Positions 1 to 9,535 are shown, counted from the first letter of the stretch. The stretch: DNA of 64,000 bases from Psychromonas ingrahamii 37 (GCF_000015285.1 NC_008709.1:620001-684000), one strand, 5' to 3'. The notes: generated by a model not told the origin, from the sequence alone. A program made the numbers and translations.

Positions 1-663
1 AATCAAAATCGAATCTAAACACTCTTTCGACGCACCAAAATAGTGTTCAGCCAGTGCTAATGAGCGCGTATGGTTACCAATAAAAGTAGGCAGCTGAAAA
101 TGCTGTTCAATTTTATTCGCCAAGGGAAAGTTAACTAACGGGTGGTAGGGGCTATAGAGCACAACGCCTTTTTTTGGATTGATTAAACCTGATAAAGAGA
201 TGGCAATAGCAGATATTTTTCCCATGTTTTTTTGTTGTTTTTTGATGAAATTGTCGATTTCGCTAATCAGAAATGCAAGCAGTTGCTGTTCATCTTCACT
301 TTTTATCTTGATTTTTTTTGTAGTCAATTGTTCGGCCGCTAAGTTATAACAACTTAAAGATAATGTTTTCTGCCCTATTTTAATCGCAAGGACATGAATA
401 TTATCCGTATTAGGTGCCAGAGAAATAGCACAACGACCACCGGTTGAAGCTTGTCGTGCAGTCTCGCAAATAATGCCCTGTTGAAGAAGTTGACGGGTGA
501 TTTTGGTTACGCTGGCCGGTGCTAGTTTGCTTACATTGGCAATCTTAACGCGAGAAATAGGGGCGTATTTTTCAATTACTTTGTAAATTGTTGCACTGTT
601 TAGTTGTTTAATATGATCAACGCTGGCAATGACGGAATCTGCTTGCTGATTATTTCGTACCAT
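1..663 (-). CDS. nagC: NagC, ROK-family N-acetylglucosamine repressor (C-terminus cut by window edge)
   Basis: The first 221 residues of a ROK-family transcription factor. An N-terminal winged helix-turn-helix (residues about 13-75) contains KQLNSATIY and LAPASVTKITRQLLQQG, which closely match E. coli NagC, followed by the STGGR segment and the start of the actin-like sugar-binding fold. NAGC-type LALAEHYFGASKEC is the last part visible. NagC binds GlcNAc-6-phosphate and then releases its operators upstream of nag genes. The start at 663 is the ATG preceding VRNNQQ. It lies downstream of nagB and nagA on the same strand, as in nagBACD of E. coli, so it is probably co-transcribed with them and self-regulated. 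The paralogue Mlc is less likely because of the nag context. Confidence 0.93.
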   Translation of the reverse strand, partial: MVRNNQQADSVIASVDHIKQLNSATIYKVIEKYAPISRVKIANVSKLAPASVTKITRQLLQQGIICETARQASTGGRCAISLAPNTDNIHVLAIKIGQKTLSLSCYNLAAEQLTTKKIKIKSEDEQQLLAFLISEIDNFIKKQQKNMGKISAIAISLSGLINPKKGVVLYSPYHPLVNFPLANKIEQHFQLPTFIGNHTRSLALAEHYFGASKECLDSILI

Positions 664-824
664 CGTTATTTACCGATCCTTAATATACTGGCAAACGAAT
701 TAAAAAGATGATCCGGTTGCCTGTTAAAATTAACCCTGACTGAGCTGCAAGTTTGAACACAGCATGCTGTTATTGGGTGGGTTATTAATTTGTTTGTTAG
801 CACCATTTCTTCTATTTATAACAT

Positions 825-869
825 CCATCGGTTCAGGCATTAATTACCGGACCTGAGCCGCTCCGATGG
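825..869. other. Imperfect inverted repeat between nagA and nagC
   Basis: CCATCGG (825-831) and CCGATGG (863-869) form a 7-bp stem, with an inner CAGG/CCTG pair. No T-run follows on the minus strand, so it does not look like a classic terminator. It could be a processing or attenuating hairpin in the nag transcript. Confidence 0.4.
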
Positions 870-897
870 GCACCATCTGTTGACTTTTAAATACTTT

Positions 898-2031
898 TTA
901 AGATGCTTTATACACACCATTGAGCACTGTGCCGGTCACTTTATAATCGCTGCTGAAAATGGCTAAATTGGCAATATTGCCCGATTTTATACTGCCTATT
1001 TTATTTGCAATAGACATTGCCCTCGCAGGGTATAACGTTGCCATGCGAACCGCTTCTGCAAGTTCAATTCCAACAAACTTCACACTTTTTTCAATGGCTT
1101 CAATCATAGTCAAGGCTGAGCCACCCAGTGTACCATCGGCGGCAAAACATTTCCCATCTTTGTAATATACCGTAGTGCCGACAAAATCAAATTGTTCAAT
1201 ATCAGCCCCGGCAGGGGCGGTGGCATCCGTGACTAAAATAAGTTTTTCAGCCATTATTTTTTTCGAAATGCGGACATTTTCGTAAGCCACATGGAAACCA
1301 TCCACAATAATACCGGCATAAATATTTTTATCATAAATCGCCCCAATAACCCCCGGTTCGCGACCTGTCATTGGGGTCATGGCATTAAATAGATGAGTTG
1401 CAAAGGTTGCACCGTTATCAATGGCCACTGCTGCCTGTGCGTAGGTGGCATTAGTATGGCCTATCGCAACAACAATCCCGGCTTTACTAAGCCGCTGGAT
1501 CACCTCAACCGAGTTTTTTTCTGGTGCAATCGTGACCTTACTGACGATATCCGCATTTTGGCAAATAAGATCCAGCATAGAGATATCAGCTTTGCGGATA
1601 TATTCGGAGCGATGAATCCCTTTTCTCTCGATACTTAAATAAGGCCCCTCTAAATGTAAGCCTAATACTTCGTTGGGCTTTTTATTTATATAATCCCGTG
1701 TCACTTTGAGTGCCGTTCTCATATCTTCATCCGACGATGTGATAAGCGTTGGCAGGTAGCTGGTACAGCCTGATTTAAGATTAGTAGATTGCATTATCGC
1801 AAGTGTTTTTTCTGTTATCTCATTATTAAACATAACACCACCACAACCGTTCAGTTGCAGATCGATAAACCCGGGCGAAAGGTTGGCACCAAGAAGATCA
1901 ATTTTTTTGATCGTTGAACTGAGCTCTGCAATGGGTATCACACTGTCGATCTTGTTATTTTTTACGATCACAGCATGTTCCAGTAACACTGCGTCTGTTG
2001 TATAAATTTTACAATTTGTTAATGCGTACAT
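898..2031 (-). CDS. nagA: N-acetylglucosamine-6-phosphate deacetylase
   Basis: NagA hydrolyses GlcNAc-6-P to glucosamine-6-P and acetate in the cytoplasm. The 377-aa protein is an amidohydrolase TIM barrel of typical length. Metal and substrate residues are in place: HLEGP with Glu128, His192 in AIGHTNAT, His213 in ATHLFNAM, and the catalytic Asp269 in [12 protein letters not shown] chose the ATG at 2031 (MYALTN...), because it aligns with the E. coli N-terminus and has GGAG nine bases upstream; a start five codons earlier would overlap that ribosome binding site. It sits between nagB and nagC on one strand, as in other nag operons. Confidence 0.96.
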   Translation of the reverse strand: MYALTNCKIYTTDAVLLEHAVIVKNNKIDSVIPIAELSSTIKKIDLLGANLSPGFIDLQLNGCGGVMFNNEITEKTLAIMQSTNLKSGCTSYLPTLITSSDEDMRTALKVTRDYINKKPNEVLGLHLEGPYLSIERKGIHRSEYIRKADISMLDLICQNADIVSKVTIAPEKNSVEVIQRLSKAGIVVAIGHTNATYAQAAVAIDNGATFATHLFNAMTPMTGREPGVIGAIYDKNIYAGIIVDGFHVAYENVRISKKIMAEKLILVTDATAPAGADIEQFDFVGTTVYYKDGKCFAADGTLGGSALTMIEAIEKSVKFVGIELAEAVRMATLYPARAMSIANKIGSIKSGNIANLAIFSSDYKVTGTVLNGVYKAS

Positions 2032-2161
2032 TGTAAACTTCTCCATTTTATATAAGTGCTTCTGTTCAAATCGTGCCGGGAGATATTGCCGTTTTTTACT
2101 GTTTAATCCAACTTTTGAGCAGATGACAAAACAGTTAATCCAGTAAGCTATATGTTAAAAA

Positions 2162-2208
2162 GAAAGCTTTTTTATTTTACAATTGAAAATTGCTTATTAG
2201 AAGCTTTC
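2162..2208. other. Inverted repeat in the nagB-nagA spacer
   Basis: GAAAGCTT (2162-2169) and AAGCTTTC (2201-2208) can pair, and a smaller CAATT/AATTG hairpin lies between them. The nagB-nagA spacer (2032-2255) is longer than in a tight operon, so this may be an attenuator or processing element. It is not a standard terminator. Confidence 0.3.
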
Positions 2209-2255
2209 CCCCATTAATTTTACTCGAATTAAATACCGGCTGTGATTAATGACGT

Positions 2256-3056
2256 TTATAAATAGCCAATATTGTCGCTTTCTAATTCAGAGAAGTACTT
2301 TAATGTTTTAACTTTCAGTTCCATTGTCGATGCTGCATCACAGGCAATGATCGTTTTTGGATGAAGTTGTAATGCAGTAACGGTCCAAAGGTGGTTTACA
2401 TTACCTTGTATAGCGGCTTCAAGTGCCTGTGCTTTATGGTGACCAGTTACCAGAATTAATATTTCTGCGGCCTCTAATAAAGTGCCAACACCAATGGTCA
2501 ATGCCAATTTAGGCACCTGGTTAATATCGTTGTTGAAAAAACGTGAGTTAGCTCTTCGTGTATTTGAGGCTAATGTTTTAACGCGTGTACGCGAAGCCAA
2601 TGAGGATGCCGGTTCATTAAAGGCGATATGGCCATCTGCACCAACGCCACCGATAAATAAATTAATTTTTCCGTAAGACTTGATCTTTTTCTCATAACGT
2701 AGGCATTCGGCTTCCAGATCATCTGCAAGCCCGTTAAGTAGATGGGTATTTTCTATTTGGATATCAATCTGGCTGAAAAAATTCTGATGCATAAAGCGAT
2801 AATAGCTTTGAGGATGTTCCTGTTCGAGACCAACATATTCATCCATATTAAAGGTAACGACATTTTCAAAACTTACTTCGCCTTTATTATAAAGTGCTAT
2901 AAGACGTTTATAAGTTTCCAGTGGCGTGCCGCCGGTTGGTAAACCCAATACAAAAGGTCGTTCTTTGGTGGGTGAATATTTATTAATTGCATCGCTAATG
3001 TAGCGAGCAGACCAGAAGGCGACATCAGAGGTTGTTTCAAGAGGAATTAAACGCAT
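2256..3056 (-). CDS. nagB: Glucosamine-6-phosphate deaminase
   Basis: NagB converts glucosamine-6-P to fructose-6-P and ammonia, the last step of amino-sugar breakdown. At 266 aa it has exactly the E. coli length. Catalytic residues Asp72 (NMDEYVGL), Asp141, His143 and Glu148 ([11 protein letters not shown]) are present. So are the residues of the GlcNAc-6-P allosteric site known from E. coli (Ser151, Arg158, Lys160, Thr161, Tyr254), so the enzyme is probably allosterically activated. The start at 3056 has ACGGAG upstream. It is the first gene of the minus-strand nag operon and is divergent from nagE. Confidence 0.97.
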
Positions 3057-3155
3057 TTTTTACTCCGTATATTAAGATTGCTTGTGTAGTTAATACGTAG
3101 CGTAAATTAAGTCGCGCTTTATTGCCATATAAATGCCTGAAAAAGATGCTTAACA

Positions 3156-3171
3156 GGTGATTTAGATCACA
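3156..3171. promoter_or_regulatory. CRP-type binding site between nagB and nagE
   Basis: GGTGATTTAGATCACA matches the CRP consensus TGTGA-N6-TCACA with one mismatch in the left half. It lies in the shared control region of divergent nagB and nagE, where CRP activation is established in E. coli. Confidence 0.6.
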
Positions 3172-3187
3172 AACCTCGCCAAGTAAG

Positions 3188-3204
3188 TTTGCGCTGCGAA
3201 ATAA
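3188..3204. promoter_or_regulatory. Possible NagC operator
   Basis: TTTGCGCTGCGAAATAA lies just beside the CRP-like site. Its right half, GCGAAAT, resembles NagC/Mlc-type half-sites, but the symmetry is imperfect and no second clear copy was found. The assignment rests mainly on position. Confidence 0.35.
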
Positions 3205-3387
3205 GCAGGATAGAATCCAATAAAAGAAAAAAGGTCGCCGCAGCTGATTAAATTTGTGATCTTTTCTTTGGAAATTTGCTTTAAATGCCCGTGGTATTGA
3301 GCAGTTAAAGCGGTATTGAAAATATAAATACAGACCAGTCAGTTTTGCAGATTGCGACTGCTACATTAAATATTTTATAAAACACTT

Positions 3388-3440
3388 ATACCAATTCCAA
3401 TAATCAGTATAAATAAACAGAAAATTAATGGATTTGGTAT
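3388..3440. repeat. Short MITE-like repeat upstream of nagE
   Basis: ATACCAATTCCA (3388-3399) and TGGATTTGGTAT (3429-3440) form terminal inverted repeats with one mismatch. Similar ends occur at 50553-50785 and, in a related form, at 11330-11404 and 13400-13498. Its position could affect nagE promoter structure. Confidence 0.6.
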
Positions 3441-3505
3441 TAAACAATCAAACATAAAAAACCTAACACTAAAATGATTAGTTCATAAAATAAAGGAGAG
3501 TTAAT

Positions 3506-4963
3506 ATGAATATTCTTGGTTATTTGCAAAAAGTAGGGCGCGCATTAATGGTGCCTGTTGCAGTGCTTCCTGCTGCGGCAATTTTAATGGGTCTGGGTTA
3601 CTGGATCGATCCAAATGGCTGGGGGGGAGATTCAGCGTTAGCTGCATTCTTGATTAAAGCAGGGGCGGCGGTGATCGATAACATGTCTATGTTATTTGCC
3701 GTGGGTGTTGCTTACGGTCTGTCAAAAGATAAAGACGGTGCTGCAGCGCTGTCAGGTTTAGTCGGTTTTTTGGTTGTCACTACACTGCTTTCTCCTGCTG
3801 CGGTTGCACAAATTCAAGGTATTGCACTTGCAGATGTCCCTTTTGCATTCAATAAAATTAACAATCAGTTTGTGGGTATCTTAGTCGGCATTTTCTCAGC
3901 TGAACTTTATAATAAATTCTCAAATGTTGAACTGCATTCGGCATTAGCTTTCTTTTCCGGCCGTCGTTTAGTGCCCATAGTCGTCTCTGTGGTGATGATC
4001 TTTGTGTCATTCGTGCTGATGTTTATATGGCCCATTATCTTTTCCGGTCTACAAAATTTTGGTGAAACCATTTCAGGAATGGGTGAAATTGGTGCCGGTA
4101 TTTACGGATTCTTTAACCGTTTACTAATTCCTGTTGGTCTCCACCATGCACTTAACTCTGTATTCTGGTTTGATGTTGCAGGTATTAATGATATTCCCAA
4201 CTTTTTAGGTGGCCAGTCATCATTAGATGCAGGTACTGCCATTCTGGGTAAAACGGGGATGTATCAAGCTGGTTTCTTCCCTATTATGATGTTTGGCCTC
4301 CCCGGCGCGGCATTGGCTATCTATAAAGCTGCTAAACCTGAAAATAAAGCAAAAACAGCTTCGCTTATGCTGGCGGCTGCTTTAGCTTCTTTTTTTACGG
4401 GTGTCACAGAACCGCTGGAATTTTCCTTTATGTTCGCCGCACCCATTTTATATGTGATCCACGCATTATTAACTGGTTTTTCACTCTACATCGCGGCTTC
4501 AATGGAGTGGATGGCGGGCTTTGGTTTCTCAGCCGGTCTGGTGGATATGGTGCTTTCCTCACAAAATCCATTAGCTAAAAAATGGTATATGTTGTTGGTG
4601 CAGGGTGTTGCTTTCTTTGCTATCTACTACTTCGTTTTTCTGGCCTTAATTAAAGGCCTGAATCTTAAAACACCGGGCCGTGAAGATGACGAGGTGAATG
4701 CTTCAACCGCATCAGCATCTGAAGATTCAGGGGAATTAGCGGCGCAATATGTTATTGCATTGGGCGGACGTGATAACCTTGTGGTTATTGACGCCTGCAT
4801 TACGCGCTTACGTTTAACGCTTAAAGATCGCAGTCTGATTTGTGAGGCGGATCTTAAAGCATTAGGTGCGATGGGAGTGGTTAAAATCGGCGATGATAAC
4901 TTACAAGTTATTATTGGTCCGCAGGCAGAAAGTATCGCTGATCGTATCAAAGCGGTTAAATAA
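3506..4963 (+). CDS. nagE: PTS system N-acetylglucosamine-specific EIICB component
   Basis: An inner-membrane PTS permease that imports GlcNAc and phosphorylates it to GlcNAc-6-P. The IIC domain (about residues 1-380) is polytopic and begins MNILGYLQKVGRALMVPV; the IIB domain (about 405-485) has the phosphorylatable Cys431 in VIDACITRLRL. At 485 aa it ends after IIB, whereas E. coli NagE (648 aa) also carries IIA. A separate glucose-type IIA must therefore donate phosphate, and none is in this window. AAGGAG precedes the ATG, and the gene is divergent from nagB. Family specificity is inferred from similarity and from the nag context. Confidence 0.95.
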   Translation: MNILGYLQKVGRALMVPVAVLPAAAILMGLGYWIDPNGWGGDSALAAFLIKAGAAVIDNMSMLFAVGVAYGLSKDKDGAAALSGLVGFLVVTTLLSPAAVAQIQGIALADVPFAFNKINNQFVGILVGIFSAELYNKFSNVELHSALAFFSGRRLVPIVVSVVMIFVSFVLMFIWPIIFSGLQNFGETISGMGEIGAGIYGFFNRLLIPVGLHHALNSVFWFDVAGINDIPNFLGGQSSLDAGTAILGKTGMYQAGFFPIMMFGLPGAALAIYKAAKPENKAKTASLMLAAALASFFTGVTEPLEFSFMFAAPILYVIHALLTGFSLYIAASMEWMAGFGFSAGLVDMVLSSQNPLAKKWYMLLVQGVAFFAIYYFVFLALIKGLNLKTPGREDDEVNASTASASEDSGELAAQYVIALGGRDNLVVIDACITRLRLTLKDRSLICEADLKALGAMGVVKIGDDNLQVIIGPQAESIADRIKAVK

Positions 4964-5093
4964 AGACTGGCTGTCACTGGGAGCTGTTTATTCTTCCGGA
5001 AGCTGTTTTTTCTCTCTGCAGGGCAGAGAGAGCGTTAATTCTATATAAGCTAAAATAAGCCCCTTGGGAGTATAAATAGCTCCGATTACCATC

Positions 5094-5121
5094 AAAAAGC
5101 ACTCTTCGCAGTGCTTTTTTT
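5094..5121 (+). terminator. Rho-independent terminator of nagE
   Basis: AAAAAGCACT and AGTGCTTTTT form a 10-bp stem with a 6-nt loop, followed by a T-run. It lies downstream of nagE and ahead of glnS. Confidence 0.9.
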
Positions 5122-5230
5122 CCGTTTGAATGTATTGTTGCTCTTTTGCTGCTTATTTCCCTTGAGGTTAGCCTTAGAATATAAGATGATTAATCCTATT
5201 TTTTGATTTATATTTATTTAGAGGTAAGCA

Positions 5231-6892
5231 ATGACTCAGGTTGATACTGCGCCAAGCAATTTTATTCGTAACATCATCGATTCGGATCTACAAAGTGGTA
5301 AGCATCAGGTGATACATACACGCTTTCCGCCGGAACCGAATGGTTATTTGCATATAGGTCATGCTAAATCTATCTGTTTAAATTTTGGACTTGCAGAAGA
5401 CTACCCCAATGCACTTTGCAATCTGCGTTTTGATGATACTAATCCAGTAAAAGAAGATGCGGATTATGTTGCCGCTATTGAAAAGGATGTGCGTTGGTTG
5501 GGGTTTAAATGGGCGGGTGATATACATTATTCATCTGACTATTTTGAACAGTTGTATGACTTTGCCATTGAGTTAATTAAAAAAGATAAAGCTTATGTTT
5601 GTGCTCTCGACGCACAACAAACTCGAGAATATCGAGGTTCGTTAATGACAGTGGGTAAAGACAGCCCCTTTAGAAATCGCCCTATTTCAGAAAGTTTAGA
5701 TCTTTTTGCGCGTATGCGTGCGGGTGAGTTTGCGGAAGGCTCGATGATGCTGCGGGCAAAAATTGATATGGCGTCACCAAATATGAAAATGCGTGATCCG
5801 GTTCTTTATCGCATTCGTTTTGCGCATCATCATCAAACGGGTGATAAATGGTGTATCTATCCAATGTACGATTTTACCCATTGTATTTCAGATGCGCTTG
5901 AAGGCATAACCCATAGCCTGTGTACACTTGAATTTGAAGATCACCGCCCTTTATATGATTGGGTATTAGCCAATATCAGTATTGCCTGTAAACCACGTCA
6001 AATTGAGTTTTCCCGTCTTAATTTACAATATACTTTAACCTCTAAACGTAAACTACATACGTTAATTGAAGAGAAGATTATAAGTGCTTGGGATGATCCG
6101 CGGATGCCGACTATTTCCGGTATGCGCCGCCGTGGTTATCCGGCCGCCTCTATTCGTGAATTTTGTAAACGTATTGGTGTGACTAAACAGGAAAATACCG
6201 TTGAACTGGCCTCGTTAGAAGCTTGTGTTCGTGAAAATCTTGAAGCTAATGCGCCTCGCGCAATGGCTGTGATTGATCCTGTTAAAGTGATTATTAGCAA
6301 TTATGACGAAAATAAAACAGAAAAATTAATCGCGGCTATACACCCTAAAGATGAAAGCATGGGGACAAGAACAGTCACTTTCTCACGAGAAATTTTTATT
6401 GACCGTGCTGATTTTAGAGAAGAGGCGAATAAAAAATATAAACGTTTAGTCTTGGGTAAAGAAGTGCGTTTACGTAATGCTTATGTGATTAAAGCTGATC
6501 AGGTCATTAAGAATGATGCCGGCGAAATTACTGAAATTCACTGCTCTTACGATCCTGAAACGCTGGGCAACAATCCAACGGACGGGCGTAAAGTGAAAGG
6601 CGTGATCCATTGGGTTAGTGCGGTTGAAAACCAAGCAGCAGAGTTTCGAATCTATGAGCCTTTGTTTCTGGTTGAAAATCCTGCTGCCGCAGAAAATATC
6701 GACGAAGTACTCAATCCAAACGCTTTAGTGATAAAACACGGTTTTGTGGAGTCAGGTCTTAGTGATGCGCTAGCAGAAAAAGCTTATCAATTCGAGCGTG
6801 AAGGTTACTTCTGTGCCGATAATAAGGATTCATCACCCGAACGGCTGGTTTTTAACCGTACCGTTGCGTTGCGTGACTCTTGGGGCGGATAG
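5231..6892 (+). CDS. glnS: Glutaminyl-tRNA synthetase
   Basis: A class I aminoacyl-tRNA synthetase that charges tRNA-Gln with glutamine. At 553 aa it is within one residue of E. coli GlnS. The HIGH motif is at residues 41-44 ([12 protein letters not shown]), and the KMSKS-like motif appears as TSKRKL near residue 270. The C-terminal half carries the two anticodon-binding beta-barrels. The start at 5231 has AGAGG upstream. In E. coli glnS also lies beside the nag genes, so this is conserved synteny. Confidence 0.98.
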   Translation: MTQVDTAPSNFIRNIIDSDLQSGKHQVIHTRFPPEPNGYLHIGHAKSICLNFGLAEDYPNALCNLRFDDTNPVKEDADYVAAIEKDVRWLGFKWAGDIHYSSDYFEQLYDFAIELIKKDKAYVCALDAQQTREYRGSLMTVGKDSPFRNRPISESLDLFARMRAGEFAEGSMMLRAKIDMASPNMKMRDPVLYRIRFAHHHQTGDKWCIYPMYDFTHCISDALEGITHSLCTLEFEDHRPLYDWVLANISIACKPRQIEFSRLNLQYTLTSKRKLHTLIEEKIISAWDDPRMPTISGMRRRGYPAASIREFCKRIGVTKQENTVELASLEACVRENLEANAPRAMAVIDPVKVIISNYDENKTEKLIAAIHPKDESMGTRTVTFSREIFIDRADFREEANKKYKRLVLGKEVRLRNAYVIKADQVIKNDAGEITEIHCSYDPETLGNNPTDGRKVKGVIHWVSAVENQAAEFRIYEPLFLVENPAAAENIDEVLNPNALVIKHGFVESGLSDALAEKAYQFEREGYFCADNKDSSPERLVFNRTVALRDSWGG

Positions 6893-6981
6893 CACCTTTC
6901 ATACCTCAATATGCCAATTGCGCATCTTGAGGTAGATTAAATGCTGCTGCATCTCTTTTGTTATGCGCAGCATTGTATTTT

Positions 6982-7277
6982 CTAAAGCGCTTTATTCTCA
7001 TCAATAACATCCAACACATAACCTATCTCGCGTATGGTATGGGTAAGTTTCGGCTCAAAAAGTTTATCGACCTTACTACGCAGTACTCTGATGGCCAGAT
7101 CAATGACATGGGTATTACTGTCAAACAGACTTGAGAGGCAATTAGCGAGCAGCTTAATACTTCTTCCTTGCGCTGCATTAACAATCCCAGAAGAGAAAAT
7201 GCTTTTGCCGTTAAGTTAATGTTACAGCGCGCATTTAATAAGTTACTTTCTAATGCGATACACCATCGCTTTACCAT
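6982..7277 (-). pseudogene. Remnant of an OmpR/CusR-type response regulator (DNA-binding domain)
   Basis: The minus strand encodes a recognisable winged-helix output domain of the heavy-metal regulator type. The upstream part reads [20 protein letters not shown] and SLIASQV. After a frame change at about 7120 the text continues as [20 protein letters not shown] and then [13 protein letters not shown], ending at TAG 6982-6984. The join suggests loss of roughly ten bases. The whole receiver domain and any start codon are missing. Beside it is a fragment of the partner kinase in the opposite orientation. Confidence 0.8.
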
Positions 7278-7425
7278 GCAGATAAAGCAAAGACATGCTA
7301 CTCATTCGAATGGGTAGGACTTGGCAATCACTTAATCTATCGCTAAAGCTCATGGTGGAAATATTTCTGTGCGCTCACAAGATAAAGTAACAACTTTTAC
7401 ATATACCATTAATGAACAGAGTTAA
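7276..7425 (+). pseudogene. Remnant of a sensor histidine kinase C-terminus
   Basis: The plus-strand frame contains DLAIT, then a stop (TAA 7333-7335), then SIAKAHGGNISVRSQ and ends TINEQS at TAA 7423-7425. This is the G2-box end of a HATPase domain (GLGLAI...AHGG) as in CusS-type kinases. A TAG at 7315-7317 also falls where GTGLG is expected. Nothing upstream of the ATP-binding C-terminus survives. The fragment abuts the response-regulator remnant on the opposite strand. Confidence 0.7.
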
Positions 7426-7569
7426 TATCAGCAAGTAGTTTGCTTATATATCCTGATGTTATTGAGCTAGGCAGTAAAAAATAGAGACATTTAAAGTTGT
7501 TAATTGGCAGGGCTTCTTTATAATTTCATTATTATGGCTAACAAATGATTTTTAATTTAGGAGTTACAG

Positions 7570-8697
7570 ATGGAATTTGAAGAGATGCTCAATATTTTGT
7601 CGAGCAAAGATGGCTCGGATCTTTACCTGTCAACGGGGGCTCCCCCTTCAGCTAAATTTCAAGGTACATTAGAACCTTTAACGGATATTCCTTTTCGGGC
7701 AGGTGAAGTTGCTGAAATAGCCGCTTCGATTATGGATAGTGAACAAAAAGTGGCATTTGAGCAAGAGCTTGAAATGAACTTAGCGATATCTATTTCCAAG
7801 GTTGGACGCTTTCGAGTTAATATTTTTAAACAGCGTAATGAAGTTTCAATCGTTGCGCGTAATATTAAAATTGAGATCCCCAGCCTCGATGAATTAGGGC
7901 TTCCGGAAATACTTAAAAGTGTGATCACGGCTAAACGAGGTTTAGTGCTATTTATCGGTGCAACGGGCTCAGGTAAATCGACTTCATTAGCAGCCCTTAT
8001 TGATCACCGAAATACTAATCTCTCCGGTCATATTATTACCATCGAAGATCCTATTGAGTTTGTACACCAGCATAAAAAAAGTATCGTCAATCAGCGTGAA
8101 GTAGGAGTTGATACGCGTAGTTTTCATGCGGCCTTAAAAAATACTCTGCGTCAGGCACCCGATGTTATTTTGATTGGTGAAATCCGCGATAGGGAAACAA
8201 TGGAGCACGCATTAGCCTTTGCAGAAACCGGCCACTTAGCTATTTCAACATTACATGCGAATAATGCTAACCAGGCATTGGATCGTATTATTAACTTCTT
8301 TCCAGAAGATCGTCGTATTCAGTTGTTAAGTGATTTAGGTAATAACTTGAAATCCTTTATTTCTCAACGTTTAATTCCAACGATTGATGGCAAACGTTGT
8401 GCTGCCATTGAAGTCATGATGGGAAGCCTAACGATACGCGATATGATTAAGCGCGGTGATTTTGGTTTGCTGAAAGAGGTGATGGAAAAATCAGAAGGAT
8501 TAGGGATGAAAACCTTTGATGGTGCATTATTTGATCTCACCATTGCAGGAAAAATATCTGAAGAGGAAGCGATAAAAAATTCAGATTCAGCCACTAACCT
8601 AACGCTGAAATTTAAGTTGTACCATGGTAATACTACTGAAGAAGCAGGACAAGACGACAAAAAATCAGGTGGATTGACGTTATCAATGATGGATTAA
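7570..8697 (+). CDS. pilU: PilU-type twitching-motility ATPase
   Basis: A hexameric PilT/VirB11-family ATPase that assists PilT in retracting type IV pili at the inner face of the cytoplasmic membrane. The 375-aa protein aligns from end to end with Pseudomonas PilU (MEFE-LL start, GSDL, RQAPDVI, AFAETGH). Walker A is GATGSGKST (130-138), Walker B lies around DVILIGE (198-204), and the His box is STLHANNANQA. AGGAG precedes the start. pilU normally follows pilT near yggS; here it stands alone beside glnS with no other pilus gene in the window. PilT itself is the alternative, but the N-terminus and C-terminal tail favour PilU. Confidence 0.9.
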   Translation: MEFEEMLNILSSKDGSDLYLSTGAPPSAKFQGTLEPLTDIPFRAGEVAEIAASIMDSEQKVAFEQELEMNLAISISKVGRFRVNIFKQRNEVSIVARNIKIEIPSLDELGLPEILKSVITAKRGLVLFIGATGSGKSTSLAALIDHRNTNLSGHIITIEDPIEFVHQHKKSIVNQREVGVDTRSFHAALKNTLRQAPDVILIGEIRDRETMEHALAFAETGHLAISTLHANNANQALDRIINFFPEDRRIQLLSDLGNNLKSFISQRLIPTIDGKRCAAIEVMMGSLTIRDMIKRGDFGLLKEVMEKSEGLGMKTFDGALFDLTIAGKISEEEAIKNSDSATNLTLKFKLYHGNTTEEAGQDDKKSGGLTLSMMD

Positions 8698-8899
8698 TCC
8701 ATTAACGTCTCTTGTTATTAGATAGTTATTAGATTGGCATGGAGAGAAATCCCAAATACTCATTGCTTTGTTTTTATATTTTTAACTGTGATTTTAAGCG
8801 CGTAAGAATAGAAGGGGCGTGCCTGAAGTCGCACTTCCAAAAATAGAGATCACGATATTAATCAGATAGAATACTTACCGGGAAAATATTAAAGGAAAT
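8698..8899. other. Intergenic DNA between pilU and the tRNA region
   Basis: No open frame with a credible start and no clear terminator hairpin was seen here. It is AT-rich and runs into the decayed tRNA-Asp copies. Confidence 0.5.
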
Positions 8900-8990
8900 T
8901 GGCTTCGTTAACGGGACTCGAATCGGTGAGCTCTGGTGTGCTTGGCCGGCTTTATCTTAAACAAGAGGTAACCAACTGAACTACGACTCC
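8900..8990 (-). pseudogene. Decayed tRNA-Asp copy 1
   Basis: On the minus strand this keeps CCA, the T-arm core (ACTCG/GGGAC) and the D-arm GTTCAGTTGGTTA, but the anticodon arm is replaced by an unrelated AT-rich stretch and the acceptor stem no longer pairs fully. It is 91 nt instead of 77. It shares the flanking AAAGGAAATTGGC with the intact copy at 9300. Confidence 0.75.
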
Positions 8991-9109
8991 GCTAAAATTT
9001 TTTATTTAATACTGTTGTAATAGAATTGATTTCAATCAAAACAGGCTTGAGCTGTTTTTGTGAATTTAAATGGGGAAGTCTTTATTGCATGATAAGGATA
9101 AAAGGAAAT

Positions 9110-9200
9110 TGGCTTAGTTCACGGGAATCGAATCGGTGAGCTCTAGTGTGACTGGCTGGCTTTATCTTAAACAAGAGGTAACCAACTGAACTACCACTGT
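9110..9200 (-). pseudogene. Decayed tRNA-Asp copy 2
   Basis: The same 91-nt degenerate form as at 8900-8990, with the same replacement of the anticodon region (TTTATCTTAAACAAGAGG on the plus strand). The acceptor end CCACTGT has lost pairing with its partner. The two decayed copies are therefore related by duplication after the first damage. Confidence 0.75.
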
Positions 9201-9299
9201 GCGAAAATCTTTTATTTAAGTTTAAGTGAATAGTACTTTGGATAGGTAAAGATATATTTAACAAAGGTTATTGACTATTAGATGGGGATAAAAGGAAAT

Positions 9300-9376
9300 T
9301 GGCGGAGTGGACGGGACTCGAACCCGCGACCCCCGGCGTGACAGGCCGGTATTCTAACCAACTGAACTACCACTCC
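9300..9376 (-). tRNA. tRNA-Asp (GTC)
   Basis: A complete 77-nt tRNA with acceptor GGAGTGG/CCACTCC, discriminator G, encoded CCA, D-arm GTTCAGTTGGTTAGAAT, anticodon loop CTGTCAC and T-loop TTCGAGT. It is the last intact gene of the minus-strand array. Confidence 0.97.
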
Positions 9377-9458
9377 GCGAAAATCTTCTATTTTTCTATA
9401 ACTTACATTATAGACTGACTGTTATACACATCGTTCATTACATACCTAAGTATGAAGT

Positions 9459-9535
9459 TGGCGGAGTGGACGGGACTCGAACCCGCGACCCCCGGCGTGA
9501 CAGGCCGGTATTCTAACCAACTGAACTACCACTCC
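9459..9535 (-). tRNA. tRNA-Asp (GTC)
   Basis: A 77-nt copy with the same sequence as the others across all arms, including the GTC anticodon and encoded CCA. Its 5' end overlaps the first copy of the 118-bp direct repeat. Confidence 0.97.

Noticed and set aside
9422-9430. Single DnaA-box match TTATACACA in a tRNA spacer
   Set aside because: One isolated 9-mer is expected by chance in a window of this size.
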